Assembly: GCA_012837895.1 (NCBI GenBank)
Contig: DUQH01000003.1
Location: 62,001-126,000 of the forward strand
Direction of reading: 5' to 3'
From: Candidatus Fermentithermobacillaceae bacterium
GTDB taxonomy: Bacteria; Bacillota; Sulfobacillia; Fermentithermobacillales; Fermentithermobacillaceae
DNA length: 64,000 nt
This document shows positions 53,006-61,754 of this stretch, piece by piece. Made by a program: the position numbers and the translations under genes. The first letter of the stretch is position 1, and each line of letters begins with the position of its first letter. The notes beneath the pieces were generated by a model. The model saw only the letters and a program-made list of their open reading frames with translations. It had not been told where the DNA came from and searched no databases.

Positions 53006-54742
53006 TTAGGCTCCCCCATCCAGGTGTTTGAGTTGGGCCAGTGTTTCCTCGTACTCAGATTCAAGTTGGAGCTTTTCAAGTTCATCATCTACAACTGCCA
53101 GTTGTGAAGCAATGTACGCCAGCCTGGTCTTGAGCGCCAGTTCCATGGCTTTCCGGTCTTCTGGCAAAGCCGGGTCGGGCTGTGCACCTCCTGAGTCGCC
53201 TTTGTCCTGCGTACTGCCCTGCTTGCGGGTTTCAATCCAGTTACGAAACCCTGAGTATGAACCCTGGTATACATGGAGTCTTCCTTTTTCAAGATACCAT
53301 ATGGATGTACACACCTTATCAATCAGGAACCTGTCATGTGTAGCTACAATCACAGCCCCTGGAAACGCCGCTAGGGCTTCCTCTGCAGCTTCCCTGGCTG
53401 TCACATCCAGGTGATTGGTGGGTTCGTCCAGAAGCAACAGATCAAACGGGGCGAAGGTAAGGCATGCCAGTGCAACCTTAGTGCGTTGCCCGGTGCTGAG
53501 GTCCTCCAAAGGCCGCACTTGAGTGTGTTTGGATATCCCCAGATATCCGAGAAGATGTTTTGCTTCTTGAACAGTCCTGCCTGTCTGTATTGAAACGTTG
53601 TCAGCTGCGCTGCGTGACAAATCCAGGTGATCGAGCATTTGGGCTAGGTATCCCACTTGTATGTTTGGATTTACCCAAAGGCTGCCCTGTTCCGGATGCA
53701 GATCCCTGGCAAACAGCCTTATCATAGTTGTCTTACCGCAACCGTTCGGGCCTACAATGGCAATTTTCTCACCAGGAGACACAGAAAAGCCAGCGTGACT
53801 AATGATTGGAGGGGTTCCTGCTTCATAGCTGAATGAGAGATTGTCAGCCCTGAGAATGGTCTTGGTTCTGTATGAACCTTCCTGAAATGTTATGGTCACA
53901 GGCTTAACTGCGCGGGGTTTTTCAGGTTTGTGCTCCATGAGCTTATCCAACCGCCTTCTCTTGGCCTTAAACTGCGAGGCATGCTTCTTGGACCGCCTCC
54001 TCAGGTAATCGTTCTTACCCGCATCCCTATGAGCTTTTTCATACCATTGCTGCCTTGACCGCACCTCCGCACCTAACCGGCCCACCGCGTCCTGCCACTT
54101 TGAATACTCCCTGGCCAGGTTAGCTTCTTCCGCCCGCCTGGCTTCCATATACGCTGAGTAGTTGCCCTTATATGTTTTCACCTGGTGGTTTTCTATCCGC
54201 CAAATCTCGGTGCACACTGAGTCCAGGAAGTAACGGTCATGGGATGCAATAAATACGGTTCCTGCGAACCCCTTAATCAGCGTCTCCAGTGCTTCAATCC
54301 CGTTGATGTCCATGTGATTGGTGGGTTCGTCAATAACCAGCAGATCAGGATTTCGTGAGAGCGCCACGGCAAGGAGCAGTCTACCACGTTCCCCGCCACT
54401 GAGTGCAGACACAGGTTGGTCGCACAGGCGCCGGGCAAGCCCAAACCTGCCCAGCATCCCAGAATGCTCTGGGCCTATAAGGTCCAGTGGCGTTCCGTCA
54501 TAAAAGGCCCAGGAGTCTTCCTGGGGTGGCATGTAGCCTACCTTGGGCGTCTTCGCCCAATCGATAGCGCCTTGGCCAGGTTTGATGCTGCCGGTGATCA
54601 TCTTGAGAAGCGTCGATTTGCCACACCCGTTGGGGCCAATGATCCCTACCCGGGCGCCCTGGGAAACGAAAGCATTGACGTCCTCCAACACAGGAACACC
54701 CTGGAAGGAAATACTTACATTGCGAAGCCAAAACAAGACCAT
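53006..54742 (-). CDS. ABC-F family ATPase
   Basis: A soluble tandem ABC protein of 578 residues acting on ribosomes rather than in transport. Domain 1 has GIIGPNGCGKSTLLKM and SALSGGERGRLLLAVAL; domain 2 has AIVGPNGCGKTTMIRL and DLSTGQRTKVALACL, joined by a basic linker (about 225-300). The C-terminal tail is charged and helical. Members include translation factors and antibiotic-resistance proteins; I cannot decide which. I start at ATG 54742 after GGGAG. The leader of about 100 nt contains an orphan ribosome site and a two-codon frame, discussed in the findings. Confidence 0.88.
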   Translation of the reverse strand: MVLFWLRNVSISFQGVPVLEDVNAFVSQGARVGIIGPNGCGKSTLLKMITGSIKPGQGAIDWAKTPKVGYMPPQEDSWAFYDGTPLDLIGPEHSGMLGRFGLARRLCDQPVSALSGGERGRLLLAVALSRNPDLLVIDEPTNHMDINGIEALETLIKGFAGTVFIASHDRYFLDSVCTEIWRIENHQVKTYKGNYSAYMEARRAEEANLAREYSKWQDAVGRLGAEVRSRQQWYEKAHRDAGKNDYLRRRSKKHASQFKAKRRRLDKLMEHKPEKPRAVKPVTITFQEGSYRTKTILRADNLSFSYEAGTPPIISHAGFSVSPGEKIAIVGPNGCGKTTMIRLFARDLHPEQGSLWVNPNIQVGYLAQMLDHLDLSRSAADNVSIQTGRTVQEAKHLLGYLGISKHTQVRPLEDLSTGQRTKVALACLTFAPFDLLLLDEPTNHLDVTAREAAEEALAAFPGAVIVATHDRFLIDKVCTSIWYLEKGRLHVYQGSYSGFRNWIETRKQGSTQDKGDSGGAQPDPALPEDRKAMELALKTRLAYIASQLAVVDDELEKLQLESEYEETLAQLKHLDGGA

Positions 54743-54847
54743 ATAGATCACTCCCGATCCATTCGTGTGGTGTTTCAAACGCGTTTAGCAGATGAGATTA
54801 GCGCATGGCTCCGGGAGCGATCCTCCTTTTTCCGTGATAGTATATTT

Positions 54848-54877
54848 ATCATAACACGGGGCAAGCTTTCCGGGCAA
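54848..54877 (-). promoter_or_regulatory. Predicted promoter of the ABC-F gene
   Basis: On the minus strand TTGCCC (54877-54872) and TATGAT (54853-54848) are 18 bp apart, about 105 bp before the start codon. Confidence 0.45.
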
Positions 54878-54935
54878 TTAAGGGCCTGCTAGACACGTGA
54901 CGGCCGCAGCGGCCGCCCCTGCCAACCCTGCCCGT

Positions 54936-55433
54936 CTAATCCTGCCACCGGTCGTCTACATACAGTTCTTCGTAAGTTTTCCTGCTCCTCATTACTCCGG
55001 GTTTTGCAGGTATGCCTATAGGCAAGAGGCATACTACGCTCACATGCTCAGGAATACCCAGCAGTTCCTTTACCTTTTCTTCAGAAAAAGCCCCAATCCA
55101 ACAAGTTCCCAGTCCATGGGCCTGGGCAACAAGGGTCATGTGATCCATGGCTATTGCAACGTCAACGAAGGAATACCTCCGGCTGGGATTTGTTGCACAC
55201 CCTACGATTACCACAGGCGCTTCGCCGACAAAAGCCTGGTCGCGGCAGATGGGCACCAAGGCCTTCCTAAGAGCTTCATCTTTGACCAATATGAACTTGT
55301 ACTCCTGGCGGTTTCCCGCTGAGGGGGCAATCCTTGCTGCCTCCAGCACTGCGTTAAGAGCTTCCTCAGGCACCGGGTCGCTCTTGTAACCCCTGATGGA
55401 CCGTCTGGTCCGGACAGCTTCCATAACTTCCAC
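54936..55433 (-). CDS. Nitroreductase-family FMN protein
   Basis: A small flavin reductase of 165 residues. The FMN-binding start VMEAVRTRRSIRGY is followed by EAARIAPSAGNRQEYKFIL and a GLGTCWIGAFSEEKVKELLG block near the C-terminus. I start at GTG 55433, ten bases after GGGAGG; the frame extends to 55544 but lacks family features there. The function is probably reduction of small molecules with NAD(P)H, substrate unknown. Confidence 0.88.
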   Translation of the reverse strand: MEVMEAVRTRRSIRGYKSDPVPEEALNAVLEAARIAPSAGNRQEYKFILVKDEALRKALVPICRDQAFVGEAPVVIVGCATNPSRRYSFVDVAIAMDHMTLVAQAHGLGTCWIGAFSEEKVKELLGIPEHVSVVCLLPIGIPAKPGVMRSRKTYEELYVDDRWQD

Positions 55434-55635
55434 AGTATCACGACCTCCCTTTTGAGACTCGTTAACTCCAAAGAACATTCCATATAGCTTCTGCCATAGA
55501 CTTCTTTGGGCTGGCATAAAAACCCTTTCGCCGAGCCTGTTCATATCTCGGCTGCACCGAAGCTGACCTTTCTGGTGCTGTGTTGACCGGAACCAGAGGT
55601 TGATTTCTGGCAGCAGTCGGTCGGAAGCAAAGCGG

Positions 55636-56003
55636 TCTGGTCAATTCAGAACCAGATTTCTGTCCCAAGTGGGCGATTCCAGACCGGGTTCAGCTCGGAA
55701 CTGGACGATCCCAGACCAGTCTTGGCTGGAAAACAGGCAGAGTGGTCAATTCCAGACCGGGTTCAGCGGGGAACTGGACAATTCATGGCCACTAGGGGCT
55801 TGTAGAAAGGCAGAGTGGTCAATCCGGAGCCAGATTCCGGTAAGAAGTGGCGGATTCGAGACCACATTCAGCCAGCAACTGGACGATCCGAAACCAGTTC
55901 CTGACTGCAGGAACGTGAACTGGTCAATTCCGAGCCAGCTTCCAGCCGGAAGTAGTCAATTCCAGACCGGGTCCGGTCCGGAGCTGGAGAATTTGGAACC
56001 AGA
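55636..56003. repeat. Array of 11 hairpin-forming repeats, 32/41-bp spacing
   Basis: Eleven copies of TGG-N11-CCA (or CCG) begin at 55638, 55670, 55702, 55743, 55775, 55816, 55848, 55880, 55921, 55953 and 55985. The steps are exactly 32 or 41 bp. N11 is usually of the form (A/T)C(A/G)ATYC followed by four purine-rich bases. Flanking bases change together so that pairing is kept: TCTGG/CCAGA, ACTGG/CCAGT, GTGG/CCAC. Several 15-bp spacers also pair (GTTC/GAAC, CTTC/GAAG). Neither step is a multiple of three, so this is not a coding repeat. The function is unknown. Confidence 0.85.
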
Positions 56004-56257
56004 TGCGGGCACCACATTCCTGCAGTAAACGGGCAAAACGGGCACCCCGAGGCTTGACTTATAAAACCAGTAGGTAGACAATGAACTGAGATACAGTGCC
56101 TGGATCATGGCACTGGGATACCTGACCCCAGCGTCTTGTAGAAGCTGAGGCCAACCAGTAGGTCCTATAAAACAGCTTAGAGCACTCAATACACCATAAT
56201 AACAAGACAATCCTAAACGAAGTACCAACAACGAAACAGGATAAGGAGCGCTAACTG
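56004..56257 (+). promoter_or_regulatory. Leader of the MFS gene with promoter and hairpin
   Basis: TTGACT (56054-56059) and GACAAT (56077-56082), 17 bp apart, are a plausible promoter. Downstream is a 7-bp hairpin CAGTGCC/GGCACTG (56094-56115) with no T tract. The segment ACCAGTAGGT occurs at about 56066 and again at about 56154. The leader to the TTG start at 56258 would be about 170 nt. The hairpin or repeat could be a regulator site. Confidence 0.4.
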
Positions 56258-57661
56258 TTGAGTAAGACTGCCAAGTACATAGCTTTTACCGCCATTCTAG
56301 TTGCTTCGTTTCTCACTGTGATAAACACCAACATGATTAGGGTGGCATCCCCCCACCTGCAGGAAGCTCTAGACGTTAACTACTCGAATCTTTCATGGGT
56401 GTTAAACAGCTACCAGATCGCTTACGCAGTACTGCTTCCTGTGTTCGGGCAAATAGGTGACAAGTTCGGACGGAGACAGTGTCTTGTAGTAGGGATTGCC
56501 GTATTCGCAATAGGGGCCCTCTTAGGAGGTCTTGCCTGGGATTTTGCCTCGCTGGTCATTTTCAGGACGCTGCAAGCGGTTGGCGCCGCAGCCATTTTCC
56601 CCAACGCGCTGGTAACCGGAACTGCCCTGTTTCCCCCTGAACACAGCGGCAAAGTGATGGGGATATGGGGAATGTCAACGTCAATGGCGTCTGTGTTAGG
56701 GCCTACAGTCGGTGGGTTCATCGTCCAGTATCTGGGCTGGCAGTACATTTTCCACGTTAACGTACCTTTTGCCGTGCTATCCGGAATAGCAATTCTCCTG
56801 CTGATCAAGTCAGATTGGCGCAAACCTTCTTCCTTTCACTTTGACTACTTCGGGACTTTTGTGCTGGCAACAATGATCATTGCCCTCATCGCAGGGCTTC
56901 AGGCCGGTTCCGAAGCCGGATGGACCTCACCCCGGGCGGTGATAATGCTTGCCACCGCCTTTGTCTGCTTGCCCCTATTCAACAAGATCGAACAGAATTG
57001 CAGCGAACCTGTGATCCAGCTTGAGATGTTTCAAAACCTTTCATTCCTCTCGGCAGTGTATTGTGGCAGCACTCACCTTATCGCCATCCAGGGGATGCAG
57101 TTTCTGATGCCCATTTACTTGTCGACTGTGAAAGGGTTTGACCCTGTGAAGATTGGCCTGATACTCATGCCTCAGGCCCTTATCCGCCTTGTAGTATCTC
57201 CCATCGCCGGGTGGCTGGAAGACCGTTACGGTTCAAAGATACCTGTAGCTGCCGGGCTCATACTCCGCACCCTGGCTTTGGTGTCCCTGGGACTGCTGAC
57301 GGCATCGTCCACCAATACAGTCATAACCCTTGCGCTTCTACTTGATGGCATAGGTGCAGCATTGGTATGGTCACCCTCTCTTAACGCTGCAATCAACTCA
57401 TCGCCGAAAGAAATGGCCAGCTCTGCCACGGGGCTTTTCAACATGATCAGGCTTATTATGGCAGCTACCAGCATGGTGCTTGTCGGCTTGGCCATGGACA
57501 AGTTGTTTACGGGTATGCCCCAAAGCAGCTCAACCCCTGTCCCTGGATTCTTCCAGATATATATGGCCTTTGCAGCTGTCACTGCCCTGGGCCTTCTCAC
57601 TGTAAGATATCTTGAGGTGCGTACCCCTGAAGACGAAAGGATCAAAATCCTGCACAGGTGA
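56258..57661 (+). CDS. MFS drug-efflux type transporter (DHA2 family)
   Basis: A 467-residue membrane protein with 14 predicted helices, matching the EmrB/QacA proton-antiport drug exporters. Motif A is GQIGDKFGRRQCLVVG after helix 2, and the motif C-like GIWGMSTSMASVLGPTVGG is in helix 5. It starts at TTG 56258, with AAGGAG upstream. Its substrate is unknown. The repeat array and a structured leader lie directly upstream; no TetR or MarR regulator is adjacent. Confidence 0.9.
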   Translation: MSKTAKYIAFTAILVASFLTVINTNMIRVASPHLQEALDVNYSNLSWVLNSYQIAYAVLLPVFGQIGDKFGRRQCLVVGIAVFAIGALLGGLAWDFASLVIFRTLQAVGAAAIFPNALVTGTALFPPEHSGKVMGIWGMSTSMASVLGPTVGGFIVQYLGWQYIFHVNVPFAVLSGIAILLLIKSDWRKPSSFHFDYFGTFVLATMIIALIAGLQAGSEAGWTSPRAVIMLATAFVCLPLFNKIEQNCSEPVIQLEMFQNLSFLSAVYCGSTHLIAIQGMQFLMPIYLSTVKGFDPVKIGLILMPQALIRLVVSPIAGWLEDRYGSKIPVAAGLILRTLALVSLGLLTASSTNTVITLALLLDGIGAALVWSPSLNAAINSSPKEMASSATGLFNMIRLIMAATSMVLVGLAMDKLFTGMPQSSSTPVPGFFQIYMAFAAVTALGLLTVRYLEVRTPEDERIKILHR

Positions 57662-57807
57662 GAATCCTCCGCGTTAGTTCCTATGGTCCGGAGATATTAC
57701 GCTACAAAATACTTCCCGGAGGCACCAATTCCTGTTGGTAATTAACGCTCTTACCAAGTTTTACGATACTTGAGATAGCACCTCGCCGCTCGGGAGGGTA
57801 CAGATAG

Positions 57808-58929
57808 ATGAGAATCGTTGATCTGCATGACAGGCTCGAAGGTGCGTACCTCGCGTTGCCGATCCACGGTGACGGCGGCAAACTTATGCTTCGCACAGGA
57901 ACGCGCCTCACACGGAACCTGATAAGGACGCTCAGGTCCCGCGGCTACATCAAGGTAGTGGTGAAGAAACCCCTGATATCGGACTTAGAGCCCGATCACC
58001 CCATCAGCTTTCAGACACGGGTCCAGACTGAAACCGCACTCGAAGAAGCAACCAGCAAGCTGCTGGCAGGAAAGCCTCCTGACCTCAAGCAGGTGTTAGA
58101 AGCAGTGGACGCAATTATCGCCGAACTATGGAGCAATTCGCGAATGTCTTCAGGAATCGTGTCAATCCAATCGTATGACCGGAACACATATACTCACAGT
58201 ATTAGCGTATGTGTGCTGAGCATCTCTATAGGGCACTGCTATGGATGGCCCTTGCAGAAACTAAGGCAACTGGGAACAGCCGCCTTGCTCCACGATATCG
58301 GCAAGGTCCTCATTCCCCTGGACTTGCTCAACAAGCCAGGACCCCTTACTGCTGAAGAGTACGCCCTTATGAGAACCCATTGCGAGAAGGGTTGGAAGCT
58401 CTTGTCAGAATGCCTTAACGCAAGCGGCTATATTGCCAGTGGCGCACTGGAACACCACGAGAGGCTTGACGGGTCAGGGTACCCAAGAGGTTTGACGGGA
58501 GACAGTATTTCAGAGGTTGGCAAAATCACTGCGGTGGCAGATGTCTATGATGCAATGACTGCAGACAGGCCCCACAGAAAGGCGATTTTCCCCGATGCGG
58601 TGTATGCTCACATGATTCAATACAAGGATGTGCTTTTTGACGGCGCTGCAGTGGATGCGCTCTTCAGTAAAGTAGCCCTTTATCCAACAGGCACTTTCCT
58701 CTCTTTATGGGGAGGCTACATAGCTGTTGTCACGGCCCAGGACCCCCGGTCAAACCTCCGCCCCTTTGTACGGATTGTAGGAGGGCCAGGCATAGCCAAA
58801 CCTATAGACGTATCGTTGTATTCAAGGCCGGATATCAGAATCAACTTCCTCCTCAACGACTATGTGCCTGACGGGCATCGTATGATAGGCGGCAATCTAC
58901 AGGATGTTGTTTCCGATTCCGATACCTGA
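57808..58929 (+). CDS. HD-GYP domain phosphodiesterase
   Basis: A 373-residue soluble protein. The N-terminal 120 residues are a helical and beta region without a recognised sensor domain, followed by the HD-GYP core: HSISVCVLSISIGH, ALLHDIGKVLIP and LEHHERLDGSGYPRGLTG, with DVYDAMTADRPHR. Such enzymes hydrolyse cyclic di-GMP. The key HD and GYP residues are intact, so activity is likely. It starts at ATG 57808 with GGGAGG upstream. Confidence 0.9.
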   Translation: MRIVDLHDRLEGAYLALPIHGDGGKLMLRTGTRLTRNLIRTLRSRGYIKVVVKKPLISDLEPDHPISFQTRVQTETALEEATSKLLAGKPPDLKQVLEAVDAIIAELWSNSRMSSGIVSIQSYDRNTYTHSISVCVLSISIGHCYGWPLQKLRQLGTAALLHDIGKVLIPLDLLNKPGPLTAEEYALMRTHCEKGWKLLSECLNASGYIASGALEHHERLDGSGYPRGLTGDSISEVGKITAVADVYDAMTADRPHRKAIFPDAVYAHMIQYKDVLFDGAAVDALFSKVALYPTGTFLSLWGGYIAVVTAQDPRSNLRPFVRIVGGPGIAKPIDVSLYSRPDIRINFLLNDYVPDGHRMIGGNLQDVVSDSDT

Positions 58930-58951
58930 CTGTAATTCTTCTCCAATTTGA

Positions 58952-58980
58952 TTGCAAAAATCTCAGGTTCGGTGTACACT
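58952..58980 (+). promoter_or_regulatory. Predicted promoter of the XRE-cupin gene
   Basis: TTGCAA (58952-58957) and TACACT (58975-58980) with a 17-bp spacer lie about 65 bp before the start at 59045. Both hexamers match the consensus at four of six positions. Confidence 0.45.
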
Positions 58981-59044
58981 GTTAAGTAAGTGATATGATT
59001 CGCTTTCCATAACCTACCATCGTCATATGAGAGGAGGCTTAACG

Positions 59045-59602
59045 ATGTCCATTGGGGAAAAGGTTCGCAGAATCAGACTGACTCAAGGATTGAGCATGAG
59101 AGAACTGGCCAAACAAGTAGGAGTTTCGCCCAGCCTCATATCCCAGATTGAGCGGAACCAGGTGTCTCCTTCCTATTCCACCTTAAAGGGCTTAGCTAGG
59201 GCACTCAGTGAGGACCCTTCAAGCTTGATCGATGAAAGAGCGCCCCTGGAATGGTTGCTCGTAAAGAAGGATGCACGGCGCAATGTATATACAGGCCAGG
59301 AAGGCGTAGCTTTGGAGTTATTTGCATTCCCTGGACCCAGAGACAGGCGGATGGAAGTCTACATGGTTACCCTGGAACCCGGAGCGGTTTTTGTGGCAGA
59401 CATGCTCTACTCTGACAGATTCAGCGGACAAGACGACTTCATTTACGTTATTGCAGGTACGGTAAACATCACCACAGACAGACGCAGCATGACAGTACAA
59501 CACAATGAAGCATGCTACTTAACCTATGAAAACATCCAATCACTGACCAACAGCAATCAGATTCAAACAAAGCTTATCTGGTGCATTCATCGCATCCTGT
59601 AA
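59045..59602 (+). CDS. XRE-family regulator with cupin domain
   Basis: A 185-residue regulator: an N-terminal HTH (about 4-60, VRRIRLTQGLSMRELAKQVG, SPSLISQIERNQVSPS) joined to a C-terminal cupin that would bind a small ligand (DDFIYVIAGTVNITTDRRSM). The domain layout is like that of PuuR and SutR. The start is ATG 59045 behind GAGGAGG. It may regulate itself or the hydrogenase module downstream, but a 115-bp gap separates them and no operator can be assigned. Confidence 0.85.
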   Translation: MSIGEKVRRIRLTQGLSMRELAKQVGVSPSLISQIERNQVSPSYSTLKGLARALSEDPSSLIDERAPLEWLLVKKDARRNVYTGQEGVALELFAFPGPRDRRMEVYMVTLEPGAVFVADMLYSDRFSGQDDFIYVIAGTVNITTDRRSMTVQHNEACYLTYENIQSLTNSNQIQTKLIWCIHRIL

Positions 59603-59717
59603 CGCAACAACGGCTAGGTTCAAAGTCGCAGCTAGCGTTGGGATTCTACTCTGAGTACCGGGGACCAATGTTGTTCTGACAGTTCACACTTATTCAGAAA
59701 GCTCCGGAGGGACGCCC

Positions 59718-59963
59718 ATGATAGAGGTAGAGGTTTGCGTAGGCAGTTCGTGCTTTCTGAGGGGATCCGAAGGGGTAGTCAAAGCTTTTCAAGACCTCAT
59801 AGAAGAGAAGTGCCCCGGCCAGGCAGTGCTCAGAGGCAGTTTCTGCATGGGCCAATGCGCCACAGGAGTTACAGTGAAAATCCAGGGCCAGCAGTTTTCC
59901 TCTGTAACCCCTCAGGATGTCCCTGCACTGTTTGAAAAGTACATTCTTCCACATATAAGGTGA
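59718..59963 (+). CDS. Thioredoxin-like 2Fe-2S ferredoxin
   Basis: An 81-residue protein of the NuoE/HydC-like thioredoxin fold. The four cluster cysteines appear as EVCVGSSCFLRG and GSFCMGQCATGVTV. Such single-domain ferredoxins commonly lie directly before group C sensory [FeFe] hydrogenase genes, as here, with 6 bp to the next start. It probably passes electrons to or from that protein. Confidence 0.88.
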   Translation: MIEVEVCVGSSCFLRGSEGVVKAFQDLIEEKCPGQAVLRGSFCMGQCATGVTVKIQGQQFSSVTPQDVPALFEKYILPHIR

Positions 59964-59969
59964 TTGATT

Positions 59970-61754
59970 ATGGGTTTCATAGAACGCACCTCGGCTAAGT
60001 GCAAAGATTGTTACAGGTGCCTGAGGGAATGCCCTGTCAAAGCCATTCAAGTCGTGCAGGAAGACAACAGCCCTGAAATGCACGTCAAGATAATCGAAGA
60101 CAGGTGTATCCTTGACGGCAAGTGCATAACCGTTTGCCCGCAAAACGCCAAACAGCCGAGGTCAGATACAAAGACTGTCAAGACTATGCTGTCTCGTGGG
60201 TACAAGGTGGCAGCCACGGTAGCACCCTCTTTCGCCGCTTTGTTACCCCTGGTTGACCCGCTAAAACTGCCCACTATCTTGAGAAAACTGGGTCTTGCTA
60301 TGGTTTCAGAGACAGCTTTCGGGGCTGAACTTGTGGCAAGAGCCCAGCGTAAACTGTTAGAAGAAGGTAAGCGGCCTTATATCACCAGTCCTTGCCCTGC
60401 GGTGGTAAACCTGGTGGAAAGACATTACCCTGAAGCTATCCCTTACTTAACACCCTTGGTTTCACCTGCAGTAGCCCATGCAAGATATCTTAAGTCTGTG
60501 GACCCGGATCTGAAAGTGGTTTTCATAGGCCCGTGCGTAGCAAAGAAAGAAGAATGCACCAGGCCAGATGCAGCGTTGTCAGTTGATGTAGCTCTCACTT
60601 TCCGGGAACTGTGGTCGTGGGTTGAAGAAGACAACATTGATGTAGAAGCTCTTGAAGCCTCTGATTTTGATCCTCCCTACCCTGATCTAGGGAGATTGTT
60701 TCCCACTGAAGGCGGGATTCTGAAAGCTGCCGGAATCACGAGCAGTATGGTTTCTTCTGATGTGGTAGCCATTTCAGGCATTGAAAACTGCATTGAGATG
60801 ATTTCGTATATCACCTCAGGACAAGCTACAGTTGACTTGGTTGATCTCATGGCATGCAACGGAGGCTGCCTAGGCGGCCCGGGAGCGGCTAATGAACTCA
60901 ACATTTTCGCAAGGCGGCAAAGACTTCTGGACTATTGGCAGTCAAGGAGACCTGAACCAACAGGCGGGGATAAGCAAGCCGGGGAACCTTCCGATGCGCT
61001 TCCTGAATCACAACTGCGGCGCACGTACCGCGATAAGAAACACAAACCCGTAGAAGTACCGGAAGAAGCCATCAGGGAAATCCTCGCCGCAACGGGTAAG
61101 TACACACCTGAAGATGAACTAAACTGCGGGGCATGCGGATACCATACTTGCCGGGACAAAGCCATAGCTTGTTATATGGGATATGCTGACCCGGTGATGT
61201 GCATTCCTTATATGAGACAACGGGCTGAATCCATGGCAAACCTGATTGTGTCTGCAATTCCAAGTGCGATTTTCGTGGTCTCCCGTGACGACCGCATCCT
61301 TGAGGTAAACAGGCTTGCCCAGCTACTGGCTAAACAGTCCCTTCACGATCTGATCGGAGAGAGCATCGAGCACATCTTTCCTCCTGAATTGTGTTCCAAA
61401 CTGCGCCAGTTGGTAGACGACGAAGACGTATTCAGGGGGCTCATGGTACTTGACGACCGGTGGTTTGACGTCACAATCTTCTCTGAACCCACTCAACGTG
61501 TCAAAGTGATCGTACTCACCGACAAGAGCAAAGAGATACAAGACAGGGAACGCCTGTCCCAGCTGAGAAATGAAACCCTCGGCAGAGTCGAACAAGTGAT
61601 CAACAAACAAATGCAAGTCGCCCAGAAGGTGGCAGGCTTGCTCGGGGAAACAACAGCCGAAACAAAAGGTACCCTGAGCCAGCTGGTAAAGATTCTAAAG
61701 GACGAAACAAGCAATGCGATTGGACGGGGTGAAGTCAGTGGCTCTGAAGATTGA
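59970..61754 (+). CDS. Sensory-type [FeFe] hydrogenase with PAS domain (HsfB-like)
   Basis: A 594-residue protein. Two N-terminal 4Fe-4S motifs (CKDCYRCLRECP, CILDGKCITVCP) precede a hydrogenase H-domain whose cluster motifs are TSPCPAVV (residue 139; catalytic hydrogenases usually have TSCCP), GPCVAKKEE and DLMACNGGCLGG. A further 4Fe-4S site follows (CGACGYHTC, then Cys411), then a PAS domain (about 425-530) and a helical end. The Pro in place of the first Cys and the C-terminal PAS domain are features of group C hydrogenases thought to sense hydrogen or redox state. It starts at ATG 59970 after AAGGTG. The SpoIIE-type phosphatase gene overlaps its end. Confidence 0.88.
   Translation: MGFIERTSAKCKDCYRCLRECPVKAIQVVQEDNSPEMHVKIIEDRCILDGKCITVCPQNAKQPRSDTKTVKTMLSRGYKVAATVAPSFAALLPLVDPLKLPTILRKLGLAMVSETAFGAELVARAQRKLLEEGKRPYITSPCPAVVNLVERHYPEAIPYLTPLVSPAVAHARYLKSVDPDLKVVFIGPCVAKKEECTRPDAALSVDVALTFRELWSWVEEDNIDVEALEASDFDPPYPDLGRLFPTEGGILKAAGITSSMVSSDVVAISGIENCIEMISYITSGQATVDLVDLMACNGGCLGGPGAANELNIFARRQRLLDYWQSRRPEPTGGDKQAGEPSDALPESQLRRTYRDKKHKPVEVPEEAIREILAATGKYTPEDELNCGACGYHTCRDKAIACYMGYADPVMCIPYMRQRAESMANLIVSAIPSAIFVVSRDDRILEVNRLAQLLAKQSLHDLIGESIEHIFPPELCSKLRQLVDDEDVFRGLMVLDDRWFDVTIFSEPTQRVKVIVLTDKSKEIQDRERLSQLRNETLGRVEQVINKQMQVAQKVAGLLGETTAETKGTLSQLVKILKDETSNAIGRGEVSGSED

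Noticed and set aside
55636-56003. Possible CRISPR array
   Set aside because: The repeated part is short and degenerate, the spacers are 15-24 bp and related to each other, and no cas gene is nearby.
55600-56028. Open frame of 142 codons across the repeat array
   Set aside because: The repeat step (32 or 41 bp) is not a multiple of three, so the translation shows no steady repeat. There is no ribosome site. The DNA-level symmetry explains the pattern better.
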